Assembly (NCBI GenBank): GCA_964036665.1
Contig: OZ038530.1
Location: 6,214,501-6,278,500 of the forward strand
From: Gordius sp. MW1
Lineage: Eukaryota > Nematomorpha > Gordioida > Gordea > Gordiidae
Length of the DNA: 64,000 bases
Direction: 5' to 3'
Below, piece after piece: positions 33,951 to 45,074 of this stretch. Within the stretch, counting starts at the first letter, position 1. Each line of letters opens with the position of its first letter. A program made the translations under genes and the position numbers. The notes under the pieces were generated by a model. That model was not told the DNA's origin and searched no databases. It was given only the letters and a program-made list of their open reading frames with translations.

Positions 33951-36900
33951 TACGCCTCTGGATTTCGAATTGAATCGAATATTTTAATTGCTATGCAATT
34001 TATGGGCTCGTTTTTTGTTGTCCGTCCGTCCGTTACCCTCCTATCTATTTGCATTGGGTATATTAGGTTATCGATTTTTTAAATTAATGCATGAGAAAGA
34101 GGTGCCCCACCCCTCATCTCTATCTCCCTCGCTGTGTTATTTTTTAAATTAATGCATAAGAGGTGCCCCACCCCTCATCTCTATCTCCCTCGGTGTGTTA
34201 TATATAAGATTTGTTAAATTATCTCTTATATAATAAACATAAATAAAAGTTGTTTACTTTTAATTGCTATGCAATTTAACTAGTTATATAATAAACATAA
34301 ATAAAAGTTGTTTACTTTTAATTGCTTTGCAATATAACTAGTTTTTGTTATATAATAAACATAGATAAAAGTTGTTTACTTTTAATGCTATGCAATTTAA
34401 CTAGTTATATAATAAACATAAATAAAAGTTGTTTACTTTTAATTGCTATGCAATTTAACTAGTTTTTGGGTTAGAATCCCGGAGTTTTTTTGACTCTTAT
34501 GATTGTTCTTGTTACTATCATTGATAATAAGACTTTTTGGCCGTCCGTTGGCTGCTGACCAATGGAAAAAATGACCATTGGCCAAAATGTGAATCTGAGT
34601 TTATTTTTTCGTTTTTTTTTGACTATTATGATTATTCCTGTTACTACCATTGCTATTATGACTTTTTGGCCGTCCGCTGGCTCCTGACCGATGGAAAAAA
34701 TGACCATTGGCCAAAATGTGAATCGAAATTATTTTTTTCGTTTTTTTTGACTATTATGATTGTTCCTGTTCCTACCATTGCTATTATGACTTTTTGGCCG
34801 TCCGCTGGCTGCTGACCAATGGAATAAAATGACCATTGGCCAAAATGTGATTCGAAAACTTTTTTTCGTTTTTTTTGACTATTATGAATTTATATCCACT
34901 TTTACCGTGTCCTGGCTGCTGACCAATGGAAAAAAATGACCATTGGCCAAAATGTGATACGAAATTTTTTGTTTTTGTTTTTTTTTACTCTTATGAATTT
35001 ATATCCACTTTTACCGTGTGCTGGCTGCTGACCAATGGAAAAAAATGACCATTGGCCAAAGTGAGCATCAAAATTTTTTTTTCCGTTTTTTTGGCTATCA
35101 TTGACTTATAGAGTATCTGTTGGTACTGACCAATAGAGAAAAAGTGACCATTGGCCAAATTTTTGATTTTTTTAATTAAAAATTGTTCAAATTCAACAAA
35201 AAATTTCTCCCAACAATTCTGCAAATTCTTAACATTGTGTTGTTTTATAATATAATGTTTGTTAGACCCATAATCACTAAAGGCCATAAAAACTAATGTA
35301 ATACGCAACTAGATGCAAACACTAAATCTAACCCTAACCCTTGCCTATATTACATTTTGCCTATATTACATTTTGCCTATAATGGAAAATTTGTATAAAT
35401 AATTAATTAATCATTAGGCATTTAATACCCCCCTATAGGCATTCTCGCCCCTTCCCACCTTTCTCGCCCATAAATTGCATAGCAAATATGATACATTTAT
35501 ACGAAGTACAGATGAGTCGTCCCCCCTTCCCTTCCCTTCTCCCCCTTCCCACAAGGGCCGAAGGCCCGAGTTTTTTTGATATTCGATTCGAATTTTTTCT
35601 CAAAAAAATATTCGATTCGAGATTCGTCGAATATTAAAATGAAGATTCGAATTCGATTCGAAAAATTTCACGATTCGAATCTATAATAACTTTTTTAAAT
35701 TGGAGATTAGATTTAAAAAAGGCTACTGTGATTTTTAATTTACGTATATATTCAAAAAAATTTAAAAACTTTAAAAAGAGTACACACATTGAAAATAAAA
35801 TATTAATGGCGAACAAAAGATTATAGCGATATGAGTAAAACAATCAAGAAGCGTTTTTTGGCCAATTTTTAAGATAAATTATCTTTCTAACACTTTCTTC
35901 CTTAAACGATTGCTTGTGTTTTGTCAATAAATTTGTTCCAGTTGAGAATATTTCTTCGCAGGGGGTAGATGATCCAGGTATAGAGAGAAGATTTTTTGCC
36001 TGTGTTTAGATGGCTGGACTGGAAAACGACGTTGATTTTATTTCCACCATTGTAAAGGCTCAACATTGGAGGCCACCCGTGGTTCGTGTAAATATGTCTC
36101 CAATGGAGACTTCGCGTTCATGTCGCTTTTAACTTAATATACGATCCAGTTTTGATACCTCGCTACCTAGTTGATATAAAATTGGGCTGACTTCCTATAA
36201 GTTTTCAAGTCATCTTTAATTTCTCTATAGGATATGCCATGTACTGGTGATAAACACTCAAATTTTGAGCCTTCAATCGATGACACTCGCTAATAAGACT
36301 ATCTTTTTATTGAATGCCATATATCTTCAATTTTCGGTTTGGCCATTTTGACAGCATGATAATATACCGGTTATACCAAGTTCATTTTGGGTTTCCCCCC
36401 TCCCCCCCTGGATATTAAATTAGTAACATAGTAAAAAGGAAAAAGTATCAATTTAACCTAATTTCTATTTGTTTCCATTCAATTTTGGATAATAACTCCT
36501 CCTAAGAGGAATTTAAAGGCCAAATTCAATGCCTGCAGCCTTTTCTATCATTATATAGGTGCTGTTGCACCTAACTACCATGTCAAGTTTTGCCTTAGTG
36601 TAATTAATTGGTCGGGCATATTCTTTACATATAGCTTTTAATCGTGAAATTTTTGGGCTGTCTTGCAATTTTTATCAACCTTAATATAATTAAATTGTAA
36701 TTTACGTTCTCCATAACTTATGTAAGTTTGAAAAAATTTTAATTAAACTTTTTCAAACTGGAGCAGGAAAAAGAACTCAAATGCGGTAAGATAAAAACAG
36801 CCGAATATTCGGTCTCGTCTATTTAAATTAAAATAAAAAAAATAGAAATTCGATTTTTTCAAGGATTCGATTCGGATTTTCGAATCTTAGCAACGTAATT

Positions 36901-36974
36901 ATTCGATTCGAAACTTAAACATATAGATTCGAAATCGGATTCGAATTGAATCTCGAATATTTCCCAGAGTCGTA
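33951..36974. mobile_element. hAT element (TACGCCTCTG family), third copy, with nested composite repeat
   Basis: The termini TACGCCTCTGG and CCCAGAGTCGTA are inverted repeats with one change. The flanks CCATTCCA and CCATTTTA match at six of eight positions. The left end is interrupted at about 33985 by composite repeat copy 3, and the hAT sequence resumes at about 35574 with TTTTTTTGATATTCGATTCG. The part after the nested repeat is collinear with 26400-27798, including a more decayed transposase C-terminus antisense near 35880-35990. Confidence 0.85.
33985..35573 (-). repeat. Composite repeat family, copy 3 (inverse), nested in a hAT element
   Basis: On the plus strand it begins AATTGCTATGCAATTTATGGGC and ends GGGCCGAAGGCCCGAGTTT, the reverse of copy 1. 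The uninterrupted hAT sequence at 26375-26390 (ATTTTTGGTATTCG) gives the empty site, so the insertion went into a T run and the family ends can be fixed to within a few bases. It contains four tandem copies of a short TTTTAATTGC(T)ATGCAATTTAAC / TATATAATAAACATA unit near 34205-34465, then the ~120-bp hairpin array, then the TTAGGG patch and purine-rich 5' end. Confidence 0.85.
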
Positions 36975-37215
36975 CCATTTTATAAGACGATTTTCGACCC
37001 AAAATTTCAGATTAGGATAATTTTAGTGATGGTGTAGTCCTCATATATTATAGTATTTGTTGAAAATTATATGCATTTTAGGTCAAGATTTTTAAGTTAT
37101 GGACTTTGGAAGGGCCAAAATAACGCTCGGGCGCTGTTTAATGATTTTACTATTAAGCGCTCCTCTCTTACTGGTATGCTCCTAAAATTATCTACCGAAA
37201 TAATTTAACAAAACT

Positions 37216-37851
37216 TCTAACTTAACATTCATAACCAACTTGATAACAATTGCACTTAGCCTTAAATTTGACAACTATGTTCTCTGGTGTTTTAAATTTA
37301 AATGTTATTTATAGTAGTTTGTAATTAAACATTATATAATTGGGTAACAAAAATTTGCAAATATTGACTACAATTAGAACCGCTATCTCCCTATTTCTAT
37401 GATAGTAATCACTTACTAAAAATATCGATTGAAAAACTACACGTCATAGCTTTGTCTAATCATAAATGTATTATTTAATAATTGGTTGTGCTGGTTTGTA
37501 GACGTTACCTACCAACCTTCTTGGAATCCTGCAAATTCTGCCAAATTGAAATCAATATAACAAATACAAAATTATATATACTTGAAAGCTCTGCACACCT
37601 TAGCCCACCAAGACTAATATAGAAGCATATACAGAAGCAATGCGAGAGTTTAAGACATTATTTTACATTTCTATATCTCTTGCAATTTACATATTCCCAA
37701 TTACAAAACCTTACACAGCCATGAAACTGAGAGATCAATCTAATATAATGTTTTCGTGCTTTTCAACCAAGTTTGTGGAACAACCAAGAAAGACACCTAA
37801 CTATTCTTTTGAAAAAACATTCTTTTATAATTGGCAAAAATCTAAAGGTGA
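37216..37851. other. AT-rich region with one unproven open frame (37640-37850, plus)
   Basis: From the ATG at 37640 a frame starts with a hydrophobic segment (LFYISISLAIYIFPIT) that would pass as a signal peptide, followed by about 45 residues. The LINE copy on the minus strand (A tail at 37852-37865) interrupts it. No family is recognised. It may be the 5' part of a small secreted-protein gene cut by the LINE, or chance. Confidence 0.25.
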
Positions 37852-38285
37852 ATATTTTTTTTTTAGAATCGACATGCTTTATTAAAAAAAGTATTAAAAA
37901 AGTGGAATTAATACAAAGATACAAGAACGAAAATATTTATAAAAAAATGATTAAAACACATTATCCGTTTCTTCATCTTTAAGAATTGGCATTGAATCCA
38001 TCAAAGAATAAAAATTGGATTTAGCAATCGCAATGGCAATTGATTGTCTTAGTAAGAAAAGAAACTATTCGATATTTTAGAAGGGGGCGAGCGTTTATTG
38101 AGTTCTTTAAAAAAATTTAATGCGCTCTTTCCCAACGTCCTTGAGCACGACGAGACGATAGGAATAAAAACGGAGGTTTCCGATAAAGCTGAGTATTTTA
38201 AGGATTTGCGATGCTCTTGATCCTAGGGGATCGTGAGCGTTGGAGGGGGCAAACAGGTCAATACAGGTGTAGGCATACAAATATC
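37852..38285 (-). pseudogene. 5'-truncated RLE-type LINE, 3' end only
   Basis: On the minus strand the copy begins near 38285 with YTCIDLFAPSNAHDP and continues FIPIVSSCSRTLGKSALNFFKEL and LRQSIAIAIAKSNFYSLMDSM, PILKDEETDNVF. This is the C-terminal region seen at 2878-3250 and in the plus copy at 41200-41510. It ends in a 3' untranslated segment with AATAAA and a run of ten A's (T run 37855-37864). Severe 5' truncation is the normal result of target-primed reverse transcription. Confidence 0.75.
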
Positions 38286-38641
38286 ACCTCATTGCAAATT
38301 CACCCACACTTATACGTTCAGTTGATTCCAGAAACTTCAACCTTCTAATTCTTATGGCAAAAGTTTAAATACTATTATTCTTATTAAATATTGATTTACA
38401 ATTACTTTTTCTTTACTTGTACCCATAATTAAAGTAAAACCCATAGGTATATTATTAATCATGTTTATAATAAACAATGTTCTCTACAAATTCAGCAACA
38501 CATACTTTTATCCCTAATTTAGATATTTACACACATAATTAAAGCAATTTTACTAATGATATAACTAATTATTCCTTACTACAACCCATCTTTCCAAACG
38601 TACCCTGAAAATATAAAACTTGCACGTATAAATTTACACCC

Positions 38642-39111
38642 ATGGTAGCACTTAAATCTCTATGTCCTACATGTAAGAGAAACATTTGTTTAAACAAAAA
38701 AAATTGTTTGTCCACCATGGCCCATTATTGGCTAAATGCCCTTCATCTGGTAAGCTGGCCCCCCCCCCAAATATAATATGTCCTCCTGCAGCATTAGAAA
38801 TTGAATCTAATAATAATATTGATATTTCACCTAACTCTAATACATTCCCAGCTACTCCTAATAATGTTTATTACAGCGATGAGCTTCTGGATTCAACATG
38901 GAGTAAAGTCCTTTTGGCACATGACTTCACCCCCACAATTTCAAGAATTCCAAGAAGAGCACGACCTTGCATGCAACGATTTTTGATAAATTTGCTTAAC
39001 AGCATTATGAGTGACCCACACAACATCACAGCATGGGAAAAACTTATCAAATCTTCTTATCATATTTTGGCTCCATCTCAAACTAAAGAGTCTAATATCA
39101 CAGAAAATTAA
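38642..39111 (+). pseudogene. LINE N-terminal zinc-finger and linker region
   Basis: The first frame gives LCPTCKRNICLNKKNC. After a one-base shift the next frame gives FVHHGPLLAKCPSSGKLAPP, so a C-x2-C...H...C finger is split by a frameshift near 38700. Then follows a low-complexity linker and STWSKVLLAHDFTPTISRIP, then RRARPCMQRFLINLLNSIM (about 38885-39010), a block preceding the RT in this LINE type. The frame stops at 39109-39111. Confidence 0.65.
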
Positions 39112-39389
39112 AAAGGATATTTTGAATTTTGATATAAATAATACCCTTGAGCCTCACACACATTCAGAGAGAGAATTAAAGCCTTTTACTCCATAACAAA
39201 CGGCAAATAGGATCTCGAGGAAAATTAATTCCTTTAACATCAAAGGGGCTATGAGACTTTTGGAGGATAATAATCCAATTGTAACCCCTAGTCAGGAGTC
39301 ATATCAACAACTCTTAGCAAAACACCCCAAACATTACTCACAATATACCTTCCCCTTACACCATCCAGCATAATTTTAAAGTCCTCAGA

Positions 39390-40200
39390 CATAAGTGAAG
39401 CTATCCATTCTTTTCCCATGGATTCTGCTGCAGGTTTGGATGGCATTAAACCTATCTTCAAGATCTCATAAAAGTTGAAAACATTAACTCTCCAGTTTTA
39501 CTCACTGTCCTAACAAATTTTTGCAATCTAAATCATTAATGGCAACATTCCTCAGGAAGTACGAGCGATAGTCTTTGGGGCAAAGTTACTTGCTATCGAA
39601 AAACCAAATAAAACATTAAGACCGATTGCTATCGGCGGAGTTTTTAAAAGAATCATCTCTAAAATAATAAGCAAAGCAATTAAACCAAATTTAACCCTAT
39701 CCTTAATGCCTCACCAGCTAGGCTTCGGGGTCAAAGGAGGGTGTGAAATAGCAACACACGCCGCAAGATTGACCCTCGAAAATCTATCACCCAATGAGTC
39801 TTTGTTAAAATTAGATTTTTTAAACGCTTTTAATAACTTAAACAGAGATTCCTTTATTAAAATTTTTATCGAGACCTATCCTAAATATGCTAATAATATC
39901 CTTTAAAGTTGTGGGACACCCTCTATCCTAAAATTCGGGCATTATTTAATTGATTCAGCGGAGGGCATTCAACAGGGGGACCCCCTTGGCCCCCCCCCCC
40001 CCCCTTATTTTGTATGGCCATCAAACCATTAATAGATGAAATCAACGAAAAATGCAATTTAAGGTTAAACGTATGGTATCTCGACGATGCCACTCTATCA
40101 GGCACCACGGAAGAGCTAATCAAAGCTCTTAACATCATTAATGAATACTACATAAAACTTAACCTATCTTTAAGCGACAAAATGCGAAATTTATTCTGAC
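39390..40200 (+). pseudogene. LINE reverse transcriptase
   Basis: In order: SAAGLDGIKPIF (about 39424), KPNKTLRPIAIGGVFKRIIS (about 39603-39660), MPHQLGFGVKGGCEIATHAA (39706-39765), LLKLDFLNAFNNLNRDSF (first catalytic Asp, about 39803-39856), EGIQQGDPLGP (about 39966-39996), and LNVWYLDDATLSG (catalytic DD, about 40067-40105). These are the canonical non-LTR RT blocks. A C run at 39988-40003 marks a frameshift just after QQGDPLGP, and the first block is separated by another. Confidence 0.85.
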
Positions 40201-40359
40201 AGCACAACTGACATCCACCCGTCCTTTGCATCTTTTCTACGCCTTGAGAAGGACTAAGTATTTTTACTAGGTTCTCCAATAGGCGGTCCTGAATGCTTAA
40301 GAAGTTATCTCGACGATAACCTTAAAAATTTAAAATGTAAAAATGAAATTTTTAAGCTT

Positions 40360-41520
40360 ATGCCCGCCCATCACACATTTTGCATATTGAAAAACTACTT
40401 TAATAGAGCCAAAATATTGTTTTGCTTCCGATCCACAAGCGCATTTTTGCATACACATATTTTACAGAATTTCGAAACCCACATAAAATCTGTCATCGAA
40501 TCCACCCTGAACTTATCATTCGATACTAACACCTGGCTCCAAGCCACATTACCAACAAAATCTGGGGGTCTGGGTATTCGTTCGCCAAGCTCCTTATCCT
40601 TGGCCTCATTTATATCCTCCCACTTATCCTCAAAATCCATCGTCGCCAAACTAATCTCATACTCACTCGATGAAACATTTATACAGGCCCTATCCCTTTG
40701 GAATTTAAATGTTCTACCAGAAAGCTCACCACCACATCAAAAGGATTGGGATGCATGTTTGGTTTCGCGCTCCGTTGCTTATCTCCTTTCGAGCTGCGAT
40801 ACCAAACAACATTAGAACCTTAGATCTTTGGTGTTTGATAAATCTGGACATGAATGTCTAGAGGCGTATCCTAGCAAGTTCTCCAACATGATGTTAGAGG
40901 ATTGCGAGCTATCCTACAATACGCCTTGGAATAAAATACACCAAGGCATATGCCTGTAAAAATTGCAACCTACCAGTGGATGAAGAAGCACGCCACCCGT
41001 TACACTGCAGACTAAATAAATTTAGACACTTGCGACACTCTAAAATCAATTCTATTATCCAGTCAGCCCTTAAAAAGGCCCATATTCCCTCCATACTTGA
41101 ACCTTCAGATCCTGCCCTTGAAGGTCGAATGCGTCCTGACGGTTCCTCGTTAGTCCCATGGGAAAATGGTCACTTTTTAAAGTGGGATTTTACATGCATA
41201 GACCTATTTGCCCCCTTTAATCTAATTATGACCCCATGGCCCTCGCTGAAGAACGCAAGCTCCAAAATACAAGGCCCTTTTGGACTCTAGTATTTTTATC
41301 CCAATAGTTTCCTCCTGTTCAGGATCCTATGGAAAAATGGCGTTGGCTTTATTTAAAGAAATAGGCAGGCGATCCCCTCCCTCCAAACATTCCCCCGCAT
41401 TTTTATTGAAACAATCAATACTATCTTAATTGCAAAATTTAATTTCAAATCTTTTTTGGATTCCTGGCGTCTTTTAAAAGAGGAAGATGAAGACATATTA
41501 CTCATATGATGTTTTTTTTT
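40360..41520 (+). pseudogene. LINE thumb, CCHC knuckle and RLE-like nuclease domain
   Basis: The thumb region (TWLQATLPTKSGGLGIRSPS, then SVAYLLSSCDTKQH) is open from 40360 to 40815. After a shift comes CKNCNLPVDEEARHPLHC (about 40950-41010), a C-x2-C-x9-H-x3-C knuckle, then RMRPDGSSLVPWENGHFLKW with DFTCIDLF (about 41128-41210), and finally a helical tail ending LLKEEDEDILLI near 41508. RPDG...W and WDFTCID are the positions where PD-(D/E)XK nucleases carry their acidic residues. That it is the element's target-cutting endonuclease is inferred from its position and from RLE-type LINEs in general. Confidence 0.7.
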
Positions 41521-41637
41521 AATATAATTATTATATAATTGTATCATTTAATATTATGTTTAGATATATATCAATAAACTAACTTCATCTTTAAAAAAAA
41601 CTTTTGCAGTCGATATTTATATTAGGGCCGCCATTTC

Positions 41638-42988
41638 ATGAATCAAAACATTTTCTACCGACCATTCAGATCAGGATAATTTTTGGTAAGGGTGTAGGCC
41701 TCATTTATTAGAGTAATTTCTGAATACTTTAGCCATTTTGGGCCAATACTTTTTAAGTGGACGTTTAAAAGGCCAAAATCACGTTCGTGAGCGTTTTATG
41801 CATTTTACTATTTTTTTTATTTCTGAAAGTAATTGCGTTATTCACTCAAATTTTGGTGTTGTTCCTAAATTCTCTATCGAAATAATTAACCAAATATTTC
41901 AAACTTTTGCGATTCATTTTTTGTCAACTTAGTGAAAACTCATAAAAACATATTTCCCTTATATATGACTTCACAATGTGCACTCCTTTATGACTCATTA
42001 TCATATTTCAATCATAAAAAGTTTGGGGTCGGTTACAAGATGGTTAAGAATTCGAAAAATTACATTTTCATCAAAAATATTTATAGATGGCTATAATCAA
42101 GTATCATAAGAACATATTAAGATGTTAAATTTAAAAATACATGGTAAATAAATAATATTGTAATGAAAATAAACTTAAATTTTGAACTTTTATCTGCGCG
42201 ATGGGCAAGTAACCGAGTTTGAAAATAACTTTAATTTTAATTAAAATAAAAAATGGTCACAACTAGCAAGTAAATTTTTTAAAACACCTTTCATCCTGCA
42301 TAAATTTTATATTTTTAGGATGGATTATCATTACAAAAATAAAAATATTTGAGCAATTTTAATAATTTTAGCCAACCCCTATATTATTTAAGTTAAAATT
42401 CAAGATCTAATTTTGAAACTCGGATAACCAATACGCAGAAAAAAAGATGAAAATTTAAGTTTATACTTATTCCAATATTATTTATTTACCATAACAAACA
42501 TTATATGTTCATGTGATAATTGATTATACCGCTATCTATAAATTTGGTGGAAATGTAATTTTTCGAATTCTTGACCATCTCGTAGCCGTTCCCAAACTTT
42601 TGATGATTGAAACATGTTAATGGGTCATAAAGGAGTGCACATTGTAAAATTGGTGATTTCATACATAGGGGAAATGTGTTTTTATGATTTTTGACTAATT
42701 TGACCACAAAAAATTAACAGTTTGAGGTTTTTTGTTAATTTATTTCGATAGAGAATTTTTTAGGAACAAAATACACCAAAATTTGAGTAAATAACGCCAT
42801 TACTTTCAAAAATAGTAAAATCCATACGCTCCCGAGCTTGATTTTGGCCCTTCAAACGTCTGTAACTTAAGTATTTGCCAAAAATGGCTAAAGTTTTCAG
42901 AAATTACTCTAATAGAGGCCTACACCCTCACCAAAATTTATCCTGATCGGAAATGGTCGGTCGAAAATCGTCTTTTTTATAATTCGAC
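41638..42988. mobile_element. Large fold-back element, ~1350 bp, arms of about 480 bp
   Basis: The left arm (from GGGCCGCCATTTCATG at about 41638) and the right arm (ending CATGGAATGGCCC at about 42988) are inverted, imperfect copies of each other. They can be followed through TTTTCGACC, GATCAGGAT, AGGCCTACACC/GGTGTAGGCCT, TTTTTAAGT, TCTATCGAAATAA and GAACAACATG-type words to about 42120 and 42490. The flanks are ATTA on both sides, possibly a 4-bp target duplication. Nothing in the core is coding. A one-armed copy lies at 33939-37215. Confidence 0.75.
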
Positions 42989-43484
42989 ATGGAATGGCCC
43001 ATTATGATGTTTGTTTTTATTAACCTTCAAATTTATAAAGAATACATGGTAATTAAATAATATTCGACGAAAAATAAGGTTAAATTTGGATCTTCCTTTG
43101 AATCCAAGGGCTATTGTCCTAGTTTGGAAATCAATTTAATTTTGGTTAAAAATGGTCACAACCAGCAAGCAATATTTTTTAAAGCACCTTTAATCCAGCA
43201 AAAATATTATATTTTTAGGATGGATTAATAAAATTAAATATTTAATCAATTTCATCATGTTAATATTTATTCATTTTCAACCTTTAATCATGCATTAAAA
43301 TGTTTGGCGTATAAGTCAAGACAAGTTTTATAACACCTTTTATAATATAAATCAATAGAACCTCGTCAATATGCAGTTTATGTAGATTTGCACCAAATTA
43401 ATTAAGGGTTAGCTCAAATTGTCGAAAAGGATGTACTCAACAAACACATTATCGCACATCTTTTATATTTCAATTACGTCTGTC
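42989..43484. other. No recognisable gene; partly related to the fold-back core
   Basis: AT-rich sequence. 43040-43250 repeats words present inside the fold-back element (GGTCACAAC, CAGCAAG, TTTTTAGGATGGATTA), so it is a diverged relative of 42170-42330. Confidence 0.45.
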
Positions 43485-43735
43485 GATTTCGAAATTTGAT
43501 TCGATTCGAGACTTTGAAAAAATATTCGATTCGAGATTCGTCGAATATTAAAATAAGGATTTGAATTCGATTCGAATATTTTTCAAGTTTCTTTAACTCC
43601 TCGATATGGCATTAAATTAATTTTAACATTTCAAAAAATTTATTCAAGATTGAATGTAAAAATATTAAAGGCGGAAAGGATAAAATATCGATATCCCTAA
43701 AACAATGAAGAATGGTTTTTAGTCAGTTTTTGTTT
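43485..43735 (+). repeat. Truncated copy of the TACGCCTCTG hAT family
   Basis: TTTGATTCGATTCGAGAC, then AATATTCGATTCGAGATTCG, then GAATATTAAAATAAGG are the left subterminal repeats of the hAT elements at 25008, 26349 and 33951. The sequence is collinear to about 43735, where composite repeat copy 4 begins. Neither terminus is present. Confidence 0.65.
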
Positions 43736-43742
43736 GTTATAT

Positions 43743-44786
43743 AAAAACTCGGGCCTTCGGCCCTCGTGGGAAGGAGGAGGGGGGAAGGGGAGGAGGGAAA
43801 GGGGGAAGGTAAGGGGGAACGAAACTCATCTATACTCCGTATAGAAGTAGCATATTTGCTATGCAATTTATGGGCGAGAAAGGTGGGAAGGGGCGAGAGT
43901 GCCTATAGGGGGGTATTAAATGCAAAATTATTAGTTAATTATTAATTTATACAAATATTTAAAAAGTTAAAGGGTATTAACAAGAACAATATATGAAAAT
44001 AAAAATTTTGCCCTCTCCGGGATTCGAACTTACGAGCTAGTGAAGCTAGTCACTCATTCAATCAACTCAGCCATTAGACTTCAAAATATGTTTTACCCAT
44101 TACTTATATATAGCTACCACTTGGTACAATAAAAATAAAAGCAAAAAATATTAGTATAGGTCAAAAAAGACGAAGAGGGCGACCATCACAAGCTAAAAAT
44201 GCTTTGGAATATAACATTTTATTGCGTTTTATATATTTTATTGTATTTTATTAAAAGATAATTAAAACATCATGGGCGTAGCCAGGTTTTGAATTAGGGG
44301 GGGGGGCAGATTCAAAAAAAAATTTCCTGAGAGCAAAAAAAAAAGTTCTCGACTATCTAAAGGGTTTTGGCTGGCCTTGGCCGGCAATTTAGTTATAAAA
44401 CTCTGATGGGGTCTAGCAGAAAATTTGGACAAATATGATTAATGATAAAAGTATTAATATTATGTAGAATGATATCTACTTCCTGGGGCAATCTGGTGTT
44501 TTCACGGGAAAAAATTTCAAACTAGTTTATTTTTCATACGAATTTATTATTATGAAAAAAATGGGGGTTGGCCCCAAATAAATTATAAAACAGACGGTCA
44601 AAAATTCATATTATCAATGGTATTAACAAGAACAAAATATTAATTTAATTTAAAAAAATTAAAAAAAAATTCGTCCTCTCCTAGGCTTGAACCCGAACTT
44701 CCAGGTCACAAAGCTGGCGCCAATAACTTGAAGGGTAACGGACAACGGACAACAAAAAACGAGCCCATAAATTGCATAGCAATTAA
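43743..44786 (+). repeat. Composite repeat family, copy 4
   Basis: It has the family's GGGCCTTCGGCCC start and TTGCATAGCAATTAA end. Its middle lacks the ~120-bp hairpin array but contains a tRNA-like module (44013-44083), a second module near 44690-44745, and a GGGCGTAGCC-type fragment (44272-44320). The last shows that unrelated sequence can be carried or inserted between the conserved ends. Confidence 0.75.
44013..44083 (-). repeat. tRNA-like module with A and B boxes
   Basis: On the minus strand it reads TAATGGCTGAGTTGATTGAA (A-box match TGGCTGAGTTG), then an arm ACTAGCTTCACTAG, then GTAAGTTCGAATCCCGG (B-box match GTTCGAATCC). It ends GAGAGGGCAAAATTTT, a T run on the transcript side. This is the pol III internal promoter layout of a tRNA-derived SINE. 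It is not a functional tRNA, because the acceptor stem does not pair well. Confidence 0.6.
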
Positions 44787-45074
44787 TATGCTTCTATGAT
44801 CGACCACGTGATAATAATAATTGCCCTCTTGTTTTTCGATTACAATTTAAATGGTTAAAATATTATCGTTAGTTACATCAAAGACTTTAAAGCAGTTATA
44901 AAAAGTTTATATATACATGTAATTTTTTTGATTAAATTTTTGACAAAATGCGAATTTTATTTTTTCTAAACAAAATTTTTTTTACTTTTGCCTTATGGAA
45001 AAATACACATATGGTTTAAAATTTTATTTAATATCATTGTTATTTTAAAAAATAATTAGAAAGATACTTAAAAA
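44787..45074. other. Helitron arm fragment and AT-rich spacer
   Basis: 44785-44825 (TATGATCGACCACGTGATAATAATA) matches the palindrome arm at 21452-21490 of the Helitron. The remainder is AT-rich without features. Confidence 0.5.

Larger units (their letters stand above)
33939..37215 (+). repeat. Copy of the GGGCCATTCCA fold-back family, split by a hAT insertion
   Basis: GGGCCATTCCA at 33940-33950 is the start of the family seen intact at 41638-42988. The sequence resumes at 36975 with TTTTATAAGACGATTTTCGACC and continues to about 37215 with the same order as the left arm of that element (AGGATAATTTTAG, GGCCAAAATAACG, TCTACCGAAATAATT). The hAT element 33951-36974 lies between. The opposite arm was not found. 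Confidence 0.7.
38642..41602 (+). mobile_element. RLE-type LINE, nearly full length but mutated
   Basis: A single long polyprotein can be followed from an N-terminal cysteine cluster (MVALKSLCPTCKRNIC at 38642, continuing in another frame with HHGPLLAKC) through an RT to a C-terminal knuckle and nuclease-like domain. It ends with ATCAATAAACTAACTTCATC followed by a short A run near 41594-41602. At least five frame changes are needed. It stands divergently from the truncated copy at 37852-38285. The 5' untranslated region cannot be delimited. Confidence 0.8.

Noticed and set aside
37640-37982. A two-exon secreted protein with a 19-bp intron at 37848-37866
   Set aside because: The supposed intron is the A tail of a minus-strand LINE copy, and the second exon is antisense to that LINE's C-terminal coding region. 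Only the part before 37850 could be host sequence.
44013-44083. Functional tRNA genes at the A-box/B-box modules
   Set aside because: Acceptor and other stems do not pair properly, and the modules are embedded in repeats in multiple diverged copies. They fit SINE heads better.
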